A stretch of 64,000 nucleotides of DNA from Bifidobacterium pullorum subsp. saeculare (GCF_016899725.1 NZ_JACLYU010000003.1:124001-188000); one strand, 5' to 3'; positions 45,301-53,399 are shown, counted from the stretch's first letter. Notes: a model not told the origin generated them from the letters alone. Made by a program: numbers and translations.

Positions 45301-45472
45301 CTGGAAGAAAGACATCTCGGTATTCGGTAGATGTACGACGAACATCCGGCCCATATAGATGTTCGTATCCCAAAGCGGTTTCCAGATGCTCGATGATGGT
45401 CTGTTCGTACCAGTCTTCGTTCATGGACATCAGCGAAGCTGTGAAGGATTCAACCCCAAACTTGGTCATCAT
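42377..45472 (-). CDS. hsdR: Type I restriction endonuclease/translocase subunit
   Basis: ~1031 aa. The PD-(D/E)xK nuclease site is RPDLVIFVNGMPLVIFELKSP (~160-180). The superfamily 2 translocase has Walker A HTQGSGKSLSM, DEAH as VDEAHRGQYG, motif III GFTGTPI and the late motif QAIARVNRVCRGKEGG. The C-terminal helical domain contacts HsdM. I favour ATG 45472 (or the adjacent 45469), which has GCGAGGA just upstream; an in-frame ATG at 45490 lacks a site. First gene of the operon; cleaves DNA unmodified at the site chosen by HsdS. Confidence 0.93.
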   Translation of the reverse strand: MMTKFGVESFTASLMSMNEDWYEQTIIEHLETALGYEHLYGPDVRRTSTEYRDVFLPDVLPEALARINPVLPAAAIDEAILRIKNVEGGSLAQRNEIFNEYLQSGVEVRFFDGRQERDDIVRLLDFKNPENNVFHVVNQWTFVEYSEKRPDLVIFVNGMPLVIFELKSPSREETDASDAYKQLRQYMKQIPSMFVPNVFCVMSDMAETRVGTITADEDRYTAWKSTDGDYSETENATWRTMLDGMLPKARLLDIIENFVCFNDTSERIVKIVAAYHQYFAVRKAIVRTEEAVAGDGKIGVFWHTQGSGKSLSMVFFAHLLQQTLTNPTIVVITDRNDLDDQLFGQFSRCAGFLRQKAVQAESRQHLRELLEGREANGIIFTTMQKFSEGDEPLCDRSNVIVMVDEAHRGQYGLTETIDAQGKVSVGAARMVRDALPHASYIGFTGTPISTDDRNTREIFGDYIDVYDMTQSVEDESTKPVYYESRVVALHLDENALGRIDEAYKEFADQADEASVEKSKHDLGSLDAIFDTPETIDALCRDIVEHYENNRADVLAGKALVVAYSRSMAIKIYHRILELRPGWTEKIGVVMTLSNQDPEDWFKVCGGTKHKKEMERKFKDNNNPLKIAIVVDMWLTGFDVPSLATMYVFKPMKGHNLMQAIARVNRVCRGKEGGLVVDYIGIANALKRAMKDYTNRDRHNYGNMDIAATAYPKFLEKLSVCRDLMYGFDYRKLIFTGKRETLADAIASGTDWLLAPERREDTENFLKQCQLMNQALSLCKSLVSESDQHEAAYLSVLRVQVLRLTGRQPSGGKSMTYAEFNKRVSDILEQTVHADGVINLFEKDSMEISLFNDAFLKEIAGMKEKNIAVEALKRLIKEQVRAYQRTSVVKAKKFSELLQSTLNAYLNGMLTNAQVIEELIAMANDIMKDRADARELGLNDEEMAFYDAITRPQAVKDFYTNDQLVAIARELTDAMQRNATIDWQKKESARAGMRRAIKRLLRKYKYPPEGVEDAMDTVMKQCELWADTKIQG

Positions 45473-45694
45473 GCATTCCTCGCATTCCATTCAATGATTA
45501 ACAGCGTACCGTATCCGCACTGCTCACCGTTCATATGAGGGACATCCCGGCAGGCATATGACCTATTCCGAATCGACATCCGCAGCAATCGACCAAAGTA
45601 CGTGTTCAGAACCGCCAACTTCATCGAAGAAGAGACGCTGTCATCCGCACGGCACCGCATTGCCGACGTCCTTTTCTCCGACGAGCGGCGAGCC

Positions 45695-45934
45695 TCATGC
45701 GTACTTGCCCTCCAGATGATGCCTGCAATCGCGTTCGCCATACGGCCCCTTCGCAATGCCCATAAGCGCCTCAACAGCCGAGATGTGCTCGGACGGTTCG
45801 GCTGACCTCTCCAATGAGGATAGAAAGGAATCGACCAGTGAGGACAGACTTGTGCCATTGCTTTCGGCATACCGTTTGCCACAAGCGACGGCTCTTTCAC
45901 TGACACTCAGCGTCAGTTTCCTGAGACCCGGCAT
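45695..45934 (-). CDS. DUF6364-like ribbon-helix-helix antitoxin, apparently orphan
   Basis: 79 aa. MPGLRKLTLSVSERAVACGKRYAESNGTSLSSLVDSFLSSLE is typical of the DUF6364 RHH antitoxins that pair with PIN toxins. ATG 45934 follows GGGAAGG by five bases. An ATG overlaps its stop in the usual toxin position, but that frame (MRLAARRRKGRRQ..) ends after 25 codons and is not PIN-like. Nothing else recognisable lies in 45473-45694. Confidence 0.65.
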   Translation of the reverse strand: MPGLRKLTLSVSERAVACGKRYAESNGTSLSSLVDSFLSSLERSAEPSEHISAVEALMGIAKGPYGERDCRHHLEGKYA

Positions 45935-45957
45935 GACAACCTTCCCTAACGTATGAC

Positions 45958-45978
45958 TTATCGATAATGATACGTATC
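45958..45978 (-). promoter_or_regulatory. Two short palindromes upstream of the RHH antitoxin
   Basis: TTATCGATAA (45958-45967) and GATACGTATC (45969-45978) stand side by side, 24 bases before the start codon, in an AT-rich patch that should contain the promoter. Plausible autoregulatory operator. Confidence 0.45.
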
Positions 45979-46082
45979 TCGCGCGGTCGTCTCGCCTCTG
46001 TACGACGCCCGCTCCACGTGAACGTGTCGCGGATGGGAGCGGTAGCATCACCGTGCGCCCCGACTAGATCACTTCCGAAGTT

Positions 46083-46142
46083 TTCCGATTATAACCCGAT
46101 AAACTGCTCTCTCTAGCAAAGTTTATCGGGTTATAATCGGAA
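46083..46142. promoter_or_regulatory. Large palindrome with divergent TATAAT boxes
   Basis: Two perfect 22-base arms (46083-46104 and 46121-46142) flank a 16-base centre that itself holds TGCT..AGCA. Each arm contains TATAAT (rightward at 46132-46137). The right arm is ~40 bases before the ATPase gene. It could be an operator, a mobile-element end or an RNA hairpin. Confidence 0.7.
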
Positions 46143-46182
46143 TTGTCGCCTCTCGGGCTGTCGCACGGAAGGAGCCAAAGCC

Positions 46183-47436
46183 ATGTCCTCGCCGACCATC
46201 GTCCCCAGACCGGATGTAGTCGACCACATCCTGCCGTATATCGACGCCCCGCTGGTCAAGGTCCTCACCGGCGTGCGACGTTGCGGCAAGTCCACGGTGC
46301 TGGCGATGGTCATGGACGAGCTCCGCAGCCGCGGCGTGCCCAATGACCACATCATTCGCTACAACTTCGACTCGCTGGAATTCGACGACCTGAAGACAGC
46401 GCGGGCACTGTATGGCGCGATCCGCGAGCGCGTCGCGCCCCGTGCGGCGGATTCGGCCACCACCTATCTGTTTCTCGACGAGATCCAGGAGGTGGAGGAC
46501 TGGGAGAGGGTCGTCAACTCGCTCATGGCCGACTTCGACGTGGACATCTACGTCACCGGATCGAACTCGCGCATGATGTCCTCGGAGATCTCCACGCATC
46601 TGACCGGTCGCTATGTCACGTTCCGCGTGTTTCCGCTGTCGTTCCGAGAATTCCTCGCCTTCCGGCGTGCGGCGGGCGAGAACGCGGAGGAAGGCGCCGG
46701 CGACACCCGCCGGGCGTTGGCGGACTATCTCAGGCGGGGCGGTTTCCCGGCCACCGCGCTCGGCGGGTTCTCCGTTGAGGAGATCTATGCCATCGTCCGC
46801 GACATCTACAACTCCACCATTTTCACCGATATCGTGCGGCGCAACCAAATCCGCAAAGTGGATCAGCTGGAGCGCATCGTCAGATACACCTTCGACAACG
46901 TCGGCCGCACTTTCTCCGCCGCGGCGATTGCCAAATACCTCAAGAGCCAGCGTCGTGCCATCGACGAGGAGACCGTGTACAGCTACCTCGACAAGCTGGA
47001 GCGGGCATACATCCTGCACCGTTGCCGCCGGTACGACCTTGCCGGCAAGGAGATCCTCAAGACACAGGAGAAGTACTATCTGGCCGACACGTCGCTGCGG
47101 TACGCGGTGCTGGGGTACGATCCGGACAGCGTGGCCGCCATGCTGGAGAACCTCGTCTACCTGGAGTTACTGCGCCGCGGCTGGGAGGTGTTCGTCGGCA
47201 AGGTGGGCGATGCGGAGATCGATTTCGTCGCCACCCGTCGGGAGCGCAGGATGTATCTGCAGGTCTCGCAGGCCATTGGCTCGGCACAGACCGAGGAGCG
47301 GGAGTACGGACGTCTTCTCGCCATCCGTGACAGCCACCCCAAGTACGTGCTCAGGACCGACGACTTCGCCGCCGGCGGCCACGACGGCATCCGCACGATG
47401 CACGTCGCCGATTTCCTGCTCTCCGACGAGTGGTGA
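46183..47436 (+). CDS. AAA+ ATPase with DUF4143 C-terminal domain
   Basis: 417 aa. Walker A GVRRCGKST at ~30-38, Walker B TYLFLDEIQEVEDWE, sensor-like VTGSNSRMMSSEISTHLTGR, then FREFLAFRR. The second half (DUF4143) contains RYTFDNVGRTFSAAAIAKYL and a nuclease-like end YLELLRRGWEVFVGKVGDAEIDFVATRR. Such ATPases are common, multicopy accessory genes in bifidobacteria and gut anaerobes; function unproven. AAGGAG precedes ATG 46183. Confidence 0.88.
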   Translation: MSSPTIVPRPDVVDHILPYIDAPLVKVLTGVRRCGKSTVLAMVMDELRSRGVPNDHIIRYNFDSLEFDDLKTARALYGAIRERVAPRAADSATTYLFLDEIQEVEDWERVVNSLMADFDVDIYVTGSNSRMMSSEISTHLTGRYVTFRVFPLSFREFLAFRRAAGENAEEGAGDTRRALADYLRRGGFPATALGGFSVEEIYAIVRDIYNSTIFTDIVRRNQIRKVDQLERIVRYTFDNVGRTFSAAAIAKYLKSQRRAIDEETVYSYLDKLERAYILHRCRRYDLAGKEILKTQEKYYLADTSLRYAVLGYDPDSVAAMLENLVYLELLRRGWEVFVGKVGDAEIDFVATRRERRMYLQVSQAIGSAQTEEREYGRLLAIRDSHPKYVLRTDDFAAGGHDGIRTMHVADFLLSDEW

Positions 47437-47558
47437 GCTTCAACAGTGGCACACCTCCAGGTTCCACCGCCTTTACGAGCCGCACAAGCATAGGGATTGC
47501 GCGATTACTCAGACATTCCCCCTGCGAGTATTCTGGTGAGAACCAGTGAGGGGAATCG

Positions 47559-47750
47559 ATGACAATGGCGGATCCACTTGAAGTGCCGGACCAGCTAGTC
47601 TCCATCGGTGATTTCGGCGCGGGCAAAGCCTCCAGCGTCTTCGCCCGCGCCGAGCATGCGCCGGTGTTCGTGGTCAAGCACAACGTGCCCCAATACGTGG
47701 TGATGGACCTGCAGGATATCGACAACGCCCCGGAGCCTGACATCGAATGA
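47559..47750 (+). CDS. Phd-like antitoxin
   Basis: 63 aa. DQLVSIGDFGAGKASSVFARAEHAPVFVVKHNVPQYVVMDLQDID is the Phd/YefM-type fold, with an acidic tail NAPEPDIE. Upstream GAGGGGAA lies at the expected distance from ATG 47559. The stop overlaps the ATG of a truncated toxin frame, the usual antitoxin-toxin coupling. Its toxin is lost, so it is probably a relic or acts in trans. Confidence 0.7.
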   Translation: MTMADPLEVPDQLVSIGDFGAGKASSVFARAEHAPVFVVKHNVPQYVVMDLQDIDNAPEPDIE

Positions 47751-47860
47751 CGTGGAACATCGAATTCCTTCCCGAGGCGGACGAGGCCATTGCGCATGGC
47801 CGCGTCGCTCAGCCTTCGGCCTTGTCGAGGCAGGCCAGGGCGTTGAGCGTGCGCGGGTAG
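47747..47860 (+). pseudogene. Truncated RelE/HigB-type toxin
   Basis: ATG 47747 overlaps the antitoxin stop (ATGA). The product starts MTWNIEFLPEADEAIA, a RelE-family N-terminus, and then runs antisense into the end of the CMD-family gene (HGRVAQPSALSRQ) before TAG 47860. The toxin is lost after ~15 codons, marking a deletion breakpoint near 47790-47805 at the right edge of the island. Confidence 0.65.
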
Positions 47861-48570
47861 CCGATGTACGGCAGGATCTGCGAGAACACGGCGACCATGA
47901 AGGCGCGGTCGTTGCCCACCCGCCGGTTCGCCTGGAGGTGGCTGACCAGCTGCGGCTCGCAGCCGCCCTGCGCCGCCAGATAACAGGCGGTGATCATCTC
48001 GCGTTCGCGCAGCGACAGCCCGCCGCGCGTGTAGTAGTCGCCGAAACAGTTGCGCACAAGCCAGCCGTGGATGTGCCGGGTCTCCTCCGGCCCGGCTTCG
48101 GCGAACCCGCGCATGTGCTCGCCGAAGCATGCGCACTGCGCCCGCTCCCCGGCCTCCCCGCGGTTTTCCGGCGTCACGGTGCCCTGCGGCTCCAGCGGCG
48201 TGGCGACGCCGCGTTCGTGGAGCGCCTCGTTCGCCGCCCTGAGGAACGGCAGTGCGCGGCCGAAGCCGAGGTAGGCGCATCCCTGGTACACGACCTCCTT
48301 GAGCTGGATGGGCGTCATGCCGGAGTCGAGCGCCACCGTGGCCATCATCGCGAAGGCGTCGGCGCCCTGGCATCCCATCAGGGCCGCCAGGATTGCCATC
48401 GAGCGCCGCGCGTCCGTCAGGTCCGGATGGTTGGCGGCCGGCTCGTCCACGACCTCGCGGTAGGCGAAGGCGGAGAACAGGTCCATGAACTCCGGGTCGG
48501 ATTCGGCGAGCGTCTGGCTGCCGTCCGCGAACAGGCCGCCCTTGCCGGCGTCCTTCTTGCCCCATGCCAT
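47809..48570 (-). CDS. Carboxymuconolactone decarboxylase (CMD/AhpD-like) family protein
   Basis: 253 aa with two tandem CMD domains. First: ARRSMAILAALMGCQGADAFAMMATVALDSGMTPIQLKEVVYQGCAYLGFGRAL. Second: LSLREREMITACYLAAQGGCEPQLVSHLQANRRVGN. The first lacks the AhpD CxxC pair, so a peroxidase-reductase role is not certain. ATG 48570 follows AAGGAGA. Substrate unknown. Confidence 0.85.
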   Translation of the reverse strand: MAWGKKDAGKGGLFADGSQTLAESDPEFMDLFSAFAYREVVDEPAANHPDLTDARRSMAILAALMGCQGADAFAMMATVALDSGMTPIQLKEVVYQGCAYLGFGRALPFLRAANEALHERGVATPLEPQGTVTPENRGEAGERAQCACFGEHMRGFAEAGPEETRHIHGWLVRNCFGDYYTRGGLSLREREMITACYLAAQGGCEPQLVSHLQANRRVGNDRAFMVAVFSQILPYIGYPRTLNALACLDKAEG

Positions 48571-48722
48571 CGTTCGGATCTCCTTCCTGCATGCCGCGGC
48601 CCGCATGGCCGCGCCCGCATCCCATGGTACGGCGCCCCGCTCCCCCGCGCCAATGCCGCGGTCCGCATCCCGGCCATGCGCCCCGGGCATGGCCGCGGCA
48701 CAACCCTCTTCCGCAACGGCAA

Positions 48723-48763
48723 GGGCCGTCGTTCCCGGAAAAGGATTCCGGGAACGACGGCCC
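48723..48763 (-). terminator. Hairpin terminator of the TetR-ABC operon
   Basis: Perfect 18-base stem (GGGCCGTCGTTCCCGGAA and complement) with a 5-base loop, 46 bases past the stop of the last ABC gene. No strong T run. Confidence 0.6.
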
Positions 48764-48808
48764 TGGTCCGCGCGCGGTCTGCGCGCGCGTCCGTCCCGTC
48801 GGACGGGC

Positions 48809-50749
48809 TCAGTCCTCGTCGATGGCGCCGCCGTTGGCGAACTGGCTGTTGTACAGGTCGGCGTAGGCGCCGCCCTTGGCGAGCAGTTCGTCGTGGGTGC
48901 CCTGCTCCACAATGGAGCCGTGGTTGACCACGAGGATGAGGTCGGCGTCGCGAATCGTGGAGAGACGGTGCGCGATCACGAAGCTCGTGCGGCCCTTCCT
49001 CAGCTCGTTCATCGCGTTCTGGACCAGCACCTCGGTGCGGGTGTCCACCGAGGAGGTGGCCTCGTCGAGGATCAGGATGTCCGGGTCGGAGAGGAACGCG
49101 CGGCAGATGGTCATGAGCTGGCGTTCGCCCTGGCTCAGTTCGCTGGTCTCGTCGTTCAGCTCGGTGTCGTAGCCCTGGGGCAGACGGCGCACGAACTCGT
49201 CCACGTGGGTGGCGCGGGCGCCTTCGAGCATGCGTTCCTCGGAGATCGTCTTGCCTTCGCGCACGCCGTAGACCAGGTTGTCGCGGATCGTGCCGTCGAA
49301 CAGCCAGGTGTCCTGCAGCACCATGCCGAAGTGGCTGCGCAGGTCGTGGCGGGACATCTCGCGCGTGTTCACGCCGTCGATGGTGATGGCGCCGCCCTGG
49401 ATCTCGTAGAAGCGCATGAGCAGGTTGACCAGCGTGGTCTTGCCGGCGCCGGTGGGGCCCACGATGGCGACGGTCTGGCCGGGCTTGGCGGTCAGCGAAA
49501 GGTCCTCGATAAGCGGTTCGGCCGGGTCGTAGCTGAACTTGACGTGGTCGAACTTCACCAGGCCCTTGACGTCCTCGATGTCCTTGGTGTGCGCCGGATC
49601 CGGCTCCTCCTCGGGCTCGTCGAGGAACTCGAAGATGCGTTCGGCGGAGGCCAGGGAGCTCTGCAGAATCGTGGCCATGGAGCTCAGCTGGCCGAGCGGC
49701 TGCGAAAGCTGGCGCGAGTACTGGGTGAAGGCCTGCAGGTCGCCCAGGCTCATCTGGCCGGAGAGCACCTTGAGGCCGCCGACCACGACCACGATCACGA
49801 AGTTCAGGTTGGAGAAGAACATCGTGGCCGGCTGGTTGAGGCCGGCGATGAACTGCGCGTTGAACGCCGAATGGTACAGCTCGGCGTTGCGGCGCTCGAA
49901 CTCCTGCTTGGTCTGCTCCTCCTGACCGTAGGCGCGCACCACCATGTGGCCGGTGAACATCTCCTCGACGTGGCTGTTGACCTCGCCGGTGGCGGTCCAC
50001 TGGCGGAAGAAGAACGGCTGCGACTTGCGGATGATGATGTAGGCGACCAGGAGCATCACCGGGATCACGATGAGCGAGACAAGCGTGAGCACCGGGGAGA
50101 TGGTGAGCATCATCACGACGACGCCGATGATGGTGAACACGGCGAACACGAACTCGCCGAGCACCTGCTGCAGCGTCTGGCCGATGTTGTCCACGTCGTT
50201 GGTGGTGCGGCTCATCACCTCGCCGCGCGGCACGCGGTCGAAGTAGTTCAGGGGCAGGCGGTCGAGCTTGTCCTCGATCTGCCGGCGCATGCGGTAGACG
50301 GCGTTGGTCACCAGGCGGGTCATCGTCCAGCCCTGCAGCCAGCGCAGCAGCACGGTGCCGAGGAACACGCAGCCCGTGATGCCGAGGATGACCGCCACCT
50401 TGCCGAAGTCGACGCCGGAGCCGGGGTGGATGTCCATCGAGGAGACCATGCCGGTCATGGAGTCCAGTCCATGCTGCTTCATCATCTCGATGATCTGGTC
50501 CTTGGGCATGTCCGCGGGGATGCCCATCGCCCCGAGCATCTTGGAGATGATGCCCTCGAACAGCGCGTTCGTGGCCTGGCCCATGATCTTCGGGCCGAGC
50601 ACCATGCAGACGGTGGCCAGGGTGGCGGCCAACACCACGAGGACGCACCTGAGCTTGTCCTCCAGGATGTAGCCGACCATTCGCTTGAGCGTGTGGCTGC
50701 GGGGCTTCTTGGTCATCGGAGCGGATTTCGCTGAAACTGCGCGGGGCAT
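48809..50749 (-). CDS. ABC exporter half-transporter (permease-ATPase), second gene
   Basis: 646 aa. Membrane domain ~25-370 with six helices (GYILEDKLRCVLVVLAATLATVCMVLGP onward), ATPase domain ~400-640: Walker A VAIVGPTGAGKTTLVNLL, signature LSQGERQLMTICRAF, Walker B ILILDEATSSVD, H-loop FVIAHRLSTI. A ~60-residue insert between helices 1 and 2 (MPKDQIIEMMKQHGL) is typical of the larger partner of bacterial heterodimeric multidrug exporters. Starts 2 bases after the first ABC gene with GAGGAGGA in its end. Confidence 0.92.
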   Translation of the reverse strand: MPRAVSAKSAPMTKKPRSHTLKRMVGYILEDKLRCVLVVLAATLATVCMVLGPKIMGQATNALFEGIISKMLGAMGIPADMPKDQIIEMMKQHGLDSMTGMVSSMDIHPGSGVDFGKVAVILGITGCVFLGTVLLRWLQGWTMTRLVTNAVYRMRRQIEDKLDRLPLNYFDRVPRGEVMSRTTNDVDNIGQTLQQVLGEFVFAVFTIIGVVVMMLTISPVLTLVSLIVIPVMLLVAYIIIRKSQPFFFRQWTATGEVNSHVEEMFTGHMVVRAYGQEEQTKQEFERRNAELYHSAFNAQFIAGLNQPATMFFSNLNFVIVVVVGGLKVLSGQMSLGDLQAFTQYSRQLSQPLGQLSSMATILQSSLASAERIFEFLDEPEEEPDPAHTKDIEDVKGLVKFDHVKFSYDPAEPLIEDLSLTAKPGQTVAIVGPTGAGKTTLVNLLMRFYEIQGGAITIDGVNTREMSRHDLRSHFGMVLQDTWLFDGTIRDNLVYGVREGKTISEERMLEGARATHVDEFVRRLPQGYDTELNDETSELSQGERQLMTICRAFLSDPDILILDEATSSVDTRTEVLVQNAMNELRKGRTSFVIAHRLSTIRDADLILVVNHGSIVEQGTHDELLAKGGAYADLYNSQFANGGAIDED

Positions 50750-50751
50750 GG

Positions 50752-52482
50752 TCAGTCCTCCTCCTCGTTCTTGAGCTGGGAATCGGCGATCTCACGGTAG
50801 GTGGGGCAGCCGCGCATGAGCTCGTCATGCGTGCCCTTGCCCACCACGCGCCCGTTGTCCAGGACGAGGATCTGGTCGGCGTCCATGACGGTGGAGATGC
50901 GCTGGGCGACGATGATCACCGCGGACTGGCGGGTGATCGGCTTGAGCGCGTCGCGCAGCCTGCGGTCGGTCGCGAAGTCGAGCGCGGAGAAGGAGTCGTC
51001 GAAGGTGAAGATCTTCGGGGCGCGCATGATGGCGCGCGCGATGCACAGGCGCTGGCGCTGGCCGCCGGAGAAGTTCGTGCCGCCCTGGGCCACCGGGGCG
51101 TCCAGGCCTTGCGGATCCTCGCGGATGAAGCCGTCGGACTGCGCGATCTCAAGCGCCTTCCACATCTGCGCCTCGTCGGCGTTCGGATCGCCGAAGCGCA
51201 GGTTGGAGGCGACGGTGCCGGAGAACAGCAGCGCCTTCTGGGGCACGGGGCCGAAGAGCTGGGCCAGGCGGTGCGGGTCGTATTCGCGCACGTCGTGTCC
51301 GTCGACGAGTACGCGCCCGTCGGTCACGTCGAACATGCGCTGGGCCAGACGGATGATCGTGGACTTGCCGGAACCGGTGGCGCCGATGATGGCGGTGGTC
51401 TGGCCGGGGCGCACGGTGAAGCTCACGTCGTCGAGCACCGGGTCGTCGGCGCCCGGGTAGCGGAAGCTCACGTGGTCGAAGGTGACCTCGCCCTTCGGGT
51501 CGGCCGGCTCGTAGGGGTGCTCGGGCGCGGTGATGGACGGCTCGGTGTCGCGCACCTCGTTGATGCGCTTGGCGGAGACCATGGCGCGCGGGGCCATGAC
51601 CATCATCATGGCGGCCATCATCAGGGAGGTGAGGATCATCATGAGGTACATGATGAAGGCCTGCAGCGAGCCGATTTCCATGCCGCCGGCGTCGATGCGC
51701 TTGCCGCCGAACCACATGATCGCGATGTTCGACAGGTTAATGATGAACATCATGAGCGGCATCATCAGGCTCATGAGGCGGCCGACGGACAGCATGGTGC
51801 GGTACAGGTTGTCGTTGCCGCCCTTGAAGCGCTCCGCCTCGGTCTTCTCGCGGGTGAACGCGCGGATCACGCGCACGCCGGTGATCTGCTCGCGCACGAT
51901 CCTGTTGAGCGCGTCGAGGCGTCGCTGCAGCTCGCCGAACAGCGGGCCCATGCGGCCCATAAGCAGGCCCATGACCACGACGATGACCGGCAGGATGACG
52001 ACGAGCGAGGCGGTCAGCGGCACATCCTGCTTGAGGGCGAGCGCGATGCCGCCTAGGAACATGATCGGCGCCTGGAGCACGATCATGAAGCCCTGGAAGA
52101 ACATCATCTGCACCTGCTGGGCGTCGTTGGTGGCGCGCGTGATCAGGGAGCCGGCGGAGAAGCGCTCGACCTCCTGCAGCGAGAATCCCTCGACGGCGTT
52201 GAAGTAGTCGCGGCGCAGCTGGTAGCCGATGCGCATGGCCAGGCGGGACGAGAGGTACGCGGCGACGATGGCGGCGATCACCTGCACGACGGCGAAGCCG
52301 AGCATGATGGCGCCGTAGCGGTAGATCTCGTTCTTGTCGCCCGAGGCCACGCCTTTGTTGATGATGTCGGCGTTGAGGTTCGGCAGGTACAGGTTGAGGA
52401 TCGCCTGGACGACCTGGAACAGGACCAGCGCGGCGACCTGCAGCTTGTAGGGCCTCAGGTATTCCTTCATGATGCGGAACAT
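50752..52482 (-). CDS. ABC exporter half-transporter (permease-ATPase), first gene
   Basis: 576 aa. Six helices in ~15-310, ATPase domain with TTAIIGATGSGKSTIIRL, signature FSGGQRQRLCIARAI, Walker B IFTFDDSFSALD (catalytic Glu replaced by Asp) and VAQRISTVMDADQI (Gln for the H-loop His). These changes mark it as the degenerate half of a heterodimeric exporter. Lies 58 bases after the TetR gene, same strand. Confidence 0.92.
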   Translation of the reverse strand: MFRIMKEYLRPYKLQVAALVLFQVVQAILNLYLPNLNADIINKGVASGDKNEIYRYGAIMLGFAVVQVIAAIVAAYLSSRLAMRIGYQLRRDYFNAVEGFSLQEVERFSAGSLITRATNDAQQVQMMFFQGFMIVLQAPIMFLGGIALALKQDVPLTASLVVILPVIVVVMGLLMGRMGPLFGELQRRLDALNRIVREQITGVRVIRAFTREKTEAERFKGGNDNLYRTMLSVGRLMSLMMPLMMFIINLSNIAIMWFGGKRIDAGGMEIGSLQAFIMYLMMILTSLMMAAMMMVMAPRAMVSAKRINEVRDTEPSITAPEHPYEPADPKGEVTFDHVSFRYPGADDPVLDDVSFTVRPGQTTAIIGATGSGKSTIIRLAQRMFDVTDGRVLVDGHDVREYDPHRLAQLFGPVPQKALLFSGTVASNLRFGDPNADEAQMWKALEIAQSDGFIREDPQGLDAPVAQGGTNFSGGQRQRLCIARAIMRAPKIFTFDDSFSALDFATDRRLRDALKPITRQSAVIIVAQRISTVMDADQILVLDNGRVVGKGTHDELMRGCPTYREIADSQLKNEEED

Positions 52483-52540
52483 CCGGTGCCGTACTCCTTT
52501 CTTGATGGATGGGTTGGGTGGACGTATGCGCGCCGCCGGA

Positions 52541-53302
52541 TCAGGCGGCGGGCGGGACGGCGATGCCGTGCACGACGATGTCGGCGGCCCTCTCGGGGGT
52601 GATGCCGAAGTCGTGGTAGCGCCGGCCGAGCGCGAGCGCCGTGGCGGTACTCTGGATGAAGGCCACGGCCTCGTCGGGGTCGATGCGCAGCCGGTCCGCG
52701 TAGGGTGCGAGCAGGCCGCGGCATCCGTCGACGAACTGGCCGAGGGCCCCCATGTACAGGTGCTGGATGCGGCGCATCTCGGGGCGTGACGATTCGCGCA
52801 GGCTGCGCGCCTTGGACGCCTCCGTGGACCGCAGGAAGCGGTGGAGGATGCCCATCATCCCCGCCCAGGTGTCGATGCGGTCGGCGATCACGGCGATGTA
52901 CCGGGCGATGCGTTCGGTGAGCCGGGCGGCGAGGTCCTCCCCCGCCGTGCCGTCGGAGGCGTCGAGGCCGAGCTCCTCCTTCCACGAGTCGTCGAGCGCG
53001 AGGCGTTCGAGACGGTGGGTGAAGGCGGCGACGAGAAGTTCCTCCTTGCTGCCGAACACGCGGAACAGCGTGCCTTCGGCGACGCCGGAGAGGCGGGCCA
53101 GTTCCTTGGTGGTCAGGTCCATCTCGGCGTCGACGACCGCATCCTCGACCGCCGTGATGATGGCCTCGCGACGGCGTTCGCTGGTCATCGCCGCGGCGCG
53201 CCGGCGTCGGGGCTGGGCCGCGGCCGCGCCGGAGGCGGCGGTCGCGCCGGCCGGGTCGGTCGGGGAGGTCGGGTCGGTCGTGGGCATGGTCGGTGTGGTC
53301 AC
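52541..53302 (-). CDS. TetR-family regulator of the ABC exporter
   Basis: 253 aa. HTH at ~75-105: DLTTKELARLSGVAEGTLFRVFGSKEELLVAAF. A disordered Ala/Pro/Thr-rich N-terminus precedes it; the ligand-binding C-terminal domain is helical. I favour GTG 53302, which would be leaderless behind TACACT; an in-frame ATG at 53287 is the alternative. It sits directly upstream of the two ABC genes and under a perfect palindrome, so it most likely represses its own operon and is released by an exporter substrate. Confidence 0.85.
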   Translation of the reverse strand: MTTPTMPTTDPTSPTDPAGATAASGAAAAQPRRRRAAAMTSERRREAIITAVEDAVVDAEMDLTTKELARLSGVAEGTLFRVFGSKEELLVAAFTHRLERLALDDSWKEELGLDASDGTAGEDLAARLTERIARYIAVIADRIDTWAGMMGILHRFLRSTEASKARSLRESSRPEMRRIQHLYMGALGQFVDGCRGLLAPYADRLRIDPDEAVAFIQSTATALALGRRYHDFGITPERAADIVVHGIAVPPAA

Positions 53303-53310
53303 GGCCGGCC

Positions 53311-53340
53311 AGTGTAACACGAGTGAGTGAGCACTCACTC
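53311..53340 (-). promoter_or_regulatory. TetR operator and promoter
   Basis: GAGTGAGTG and CACTCACTC (53321-53340) form a perfect 9+2+9 palindrome. On the minus strand the -10 TACACT (53311-53316) follows, so the operator covers the -35/spacer region, a repressor position. Confidence 0.75.
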
Positions 53341-53353
53341 ATTTAGCTCGTAG

Positions 53354-53384
53354 AAAAAACGCCCTTGGCTTCCAAGGGCGTTTT
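53354..53384 (-). terminator. Intrinsic terminator of the ABC ATPase gene
   Basis: AAAACGCCCTTGG pairs with CCAAGGGCGTTTT around a 3-base loop; on the minus strand it ends in a run of six T. It lies ~15 bases past the stop at 53400, the clearest intrinsic terminator in the window. Confidence 0.85.
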
Positions 53385-53399
53385 CTCAGACCGCGCCGC

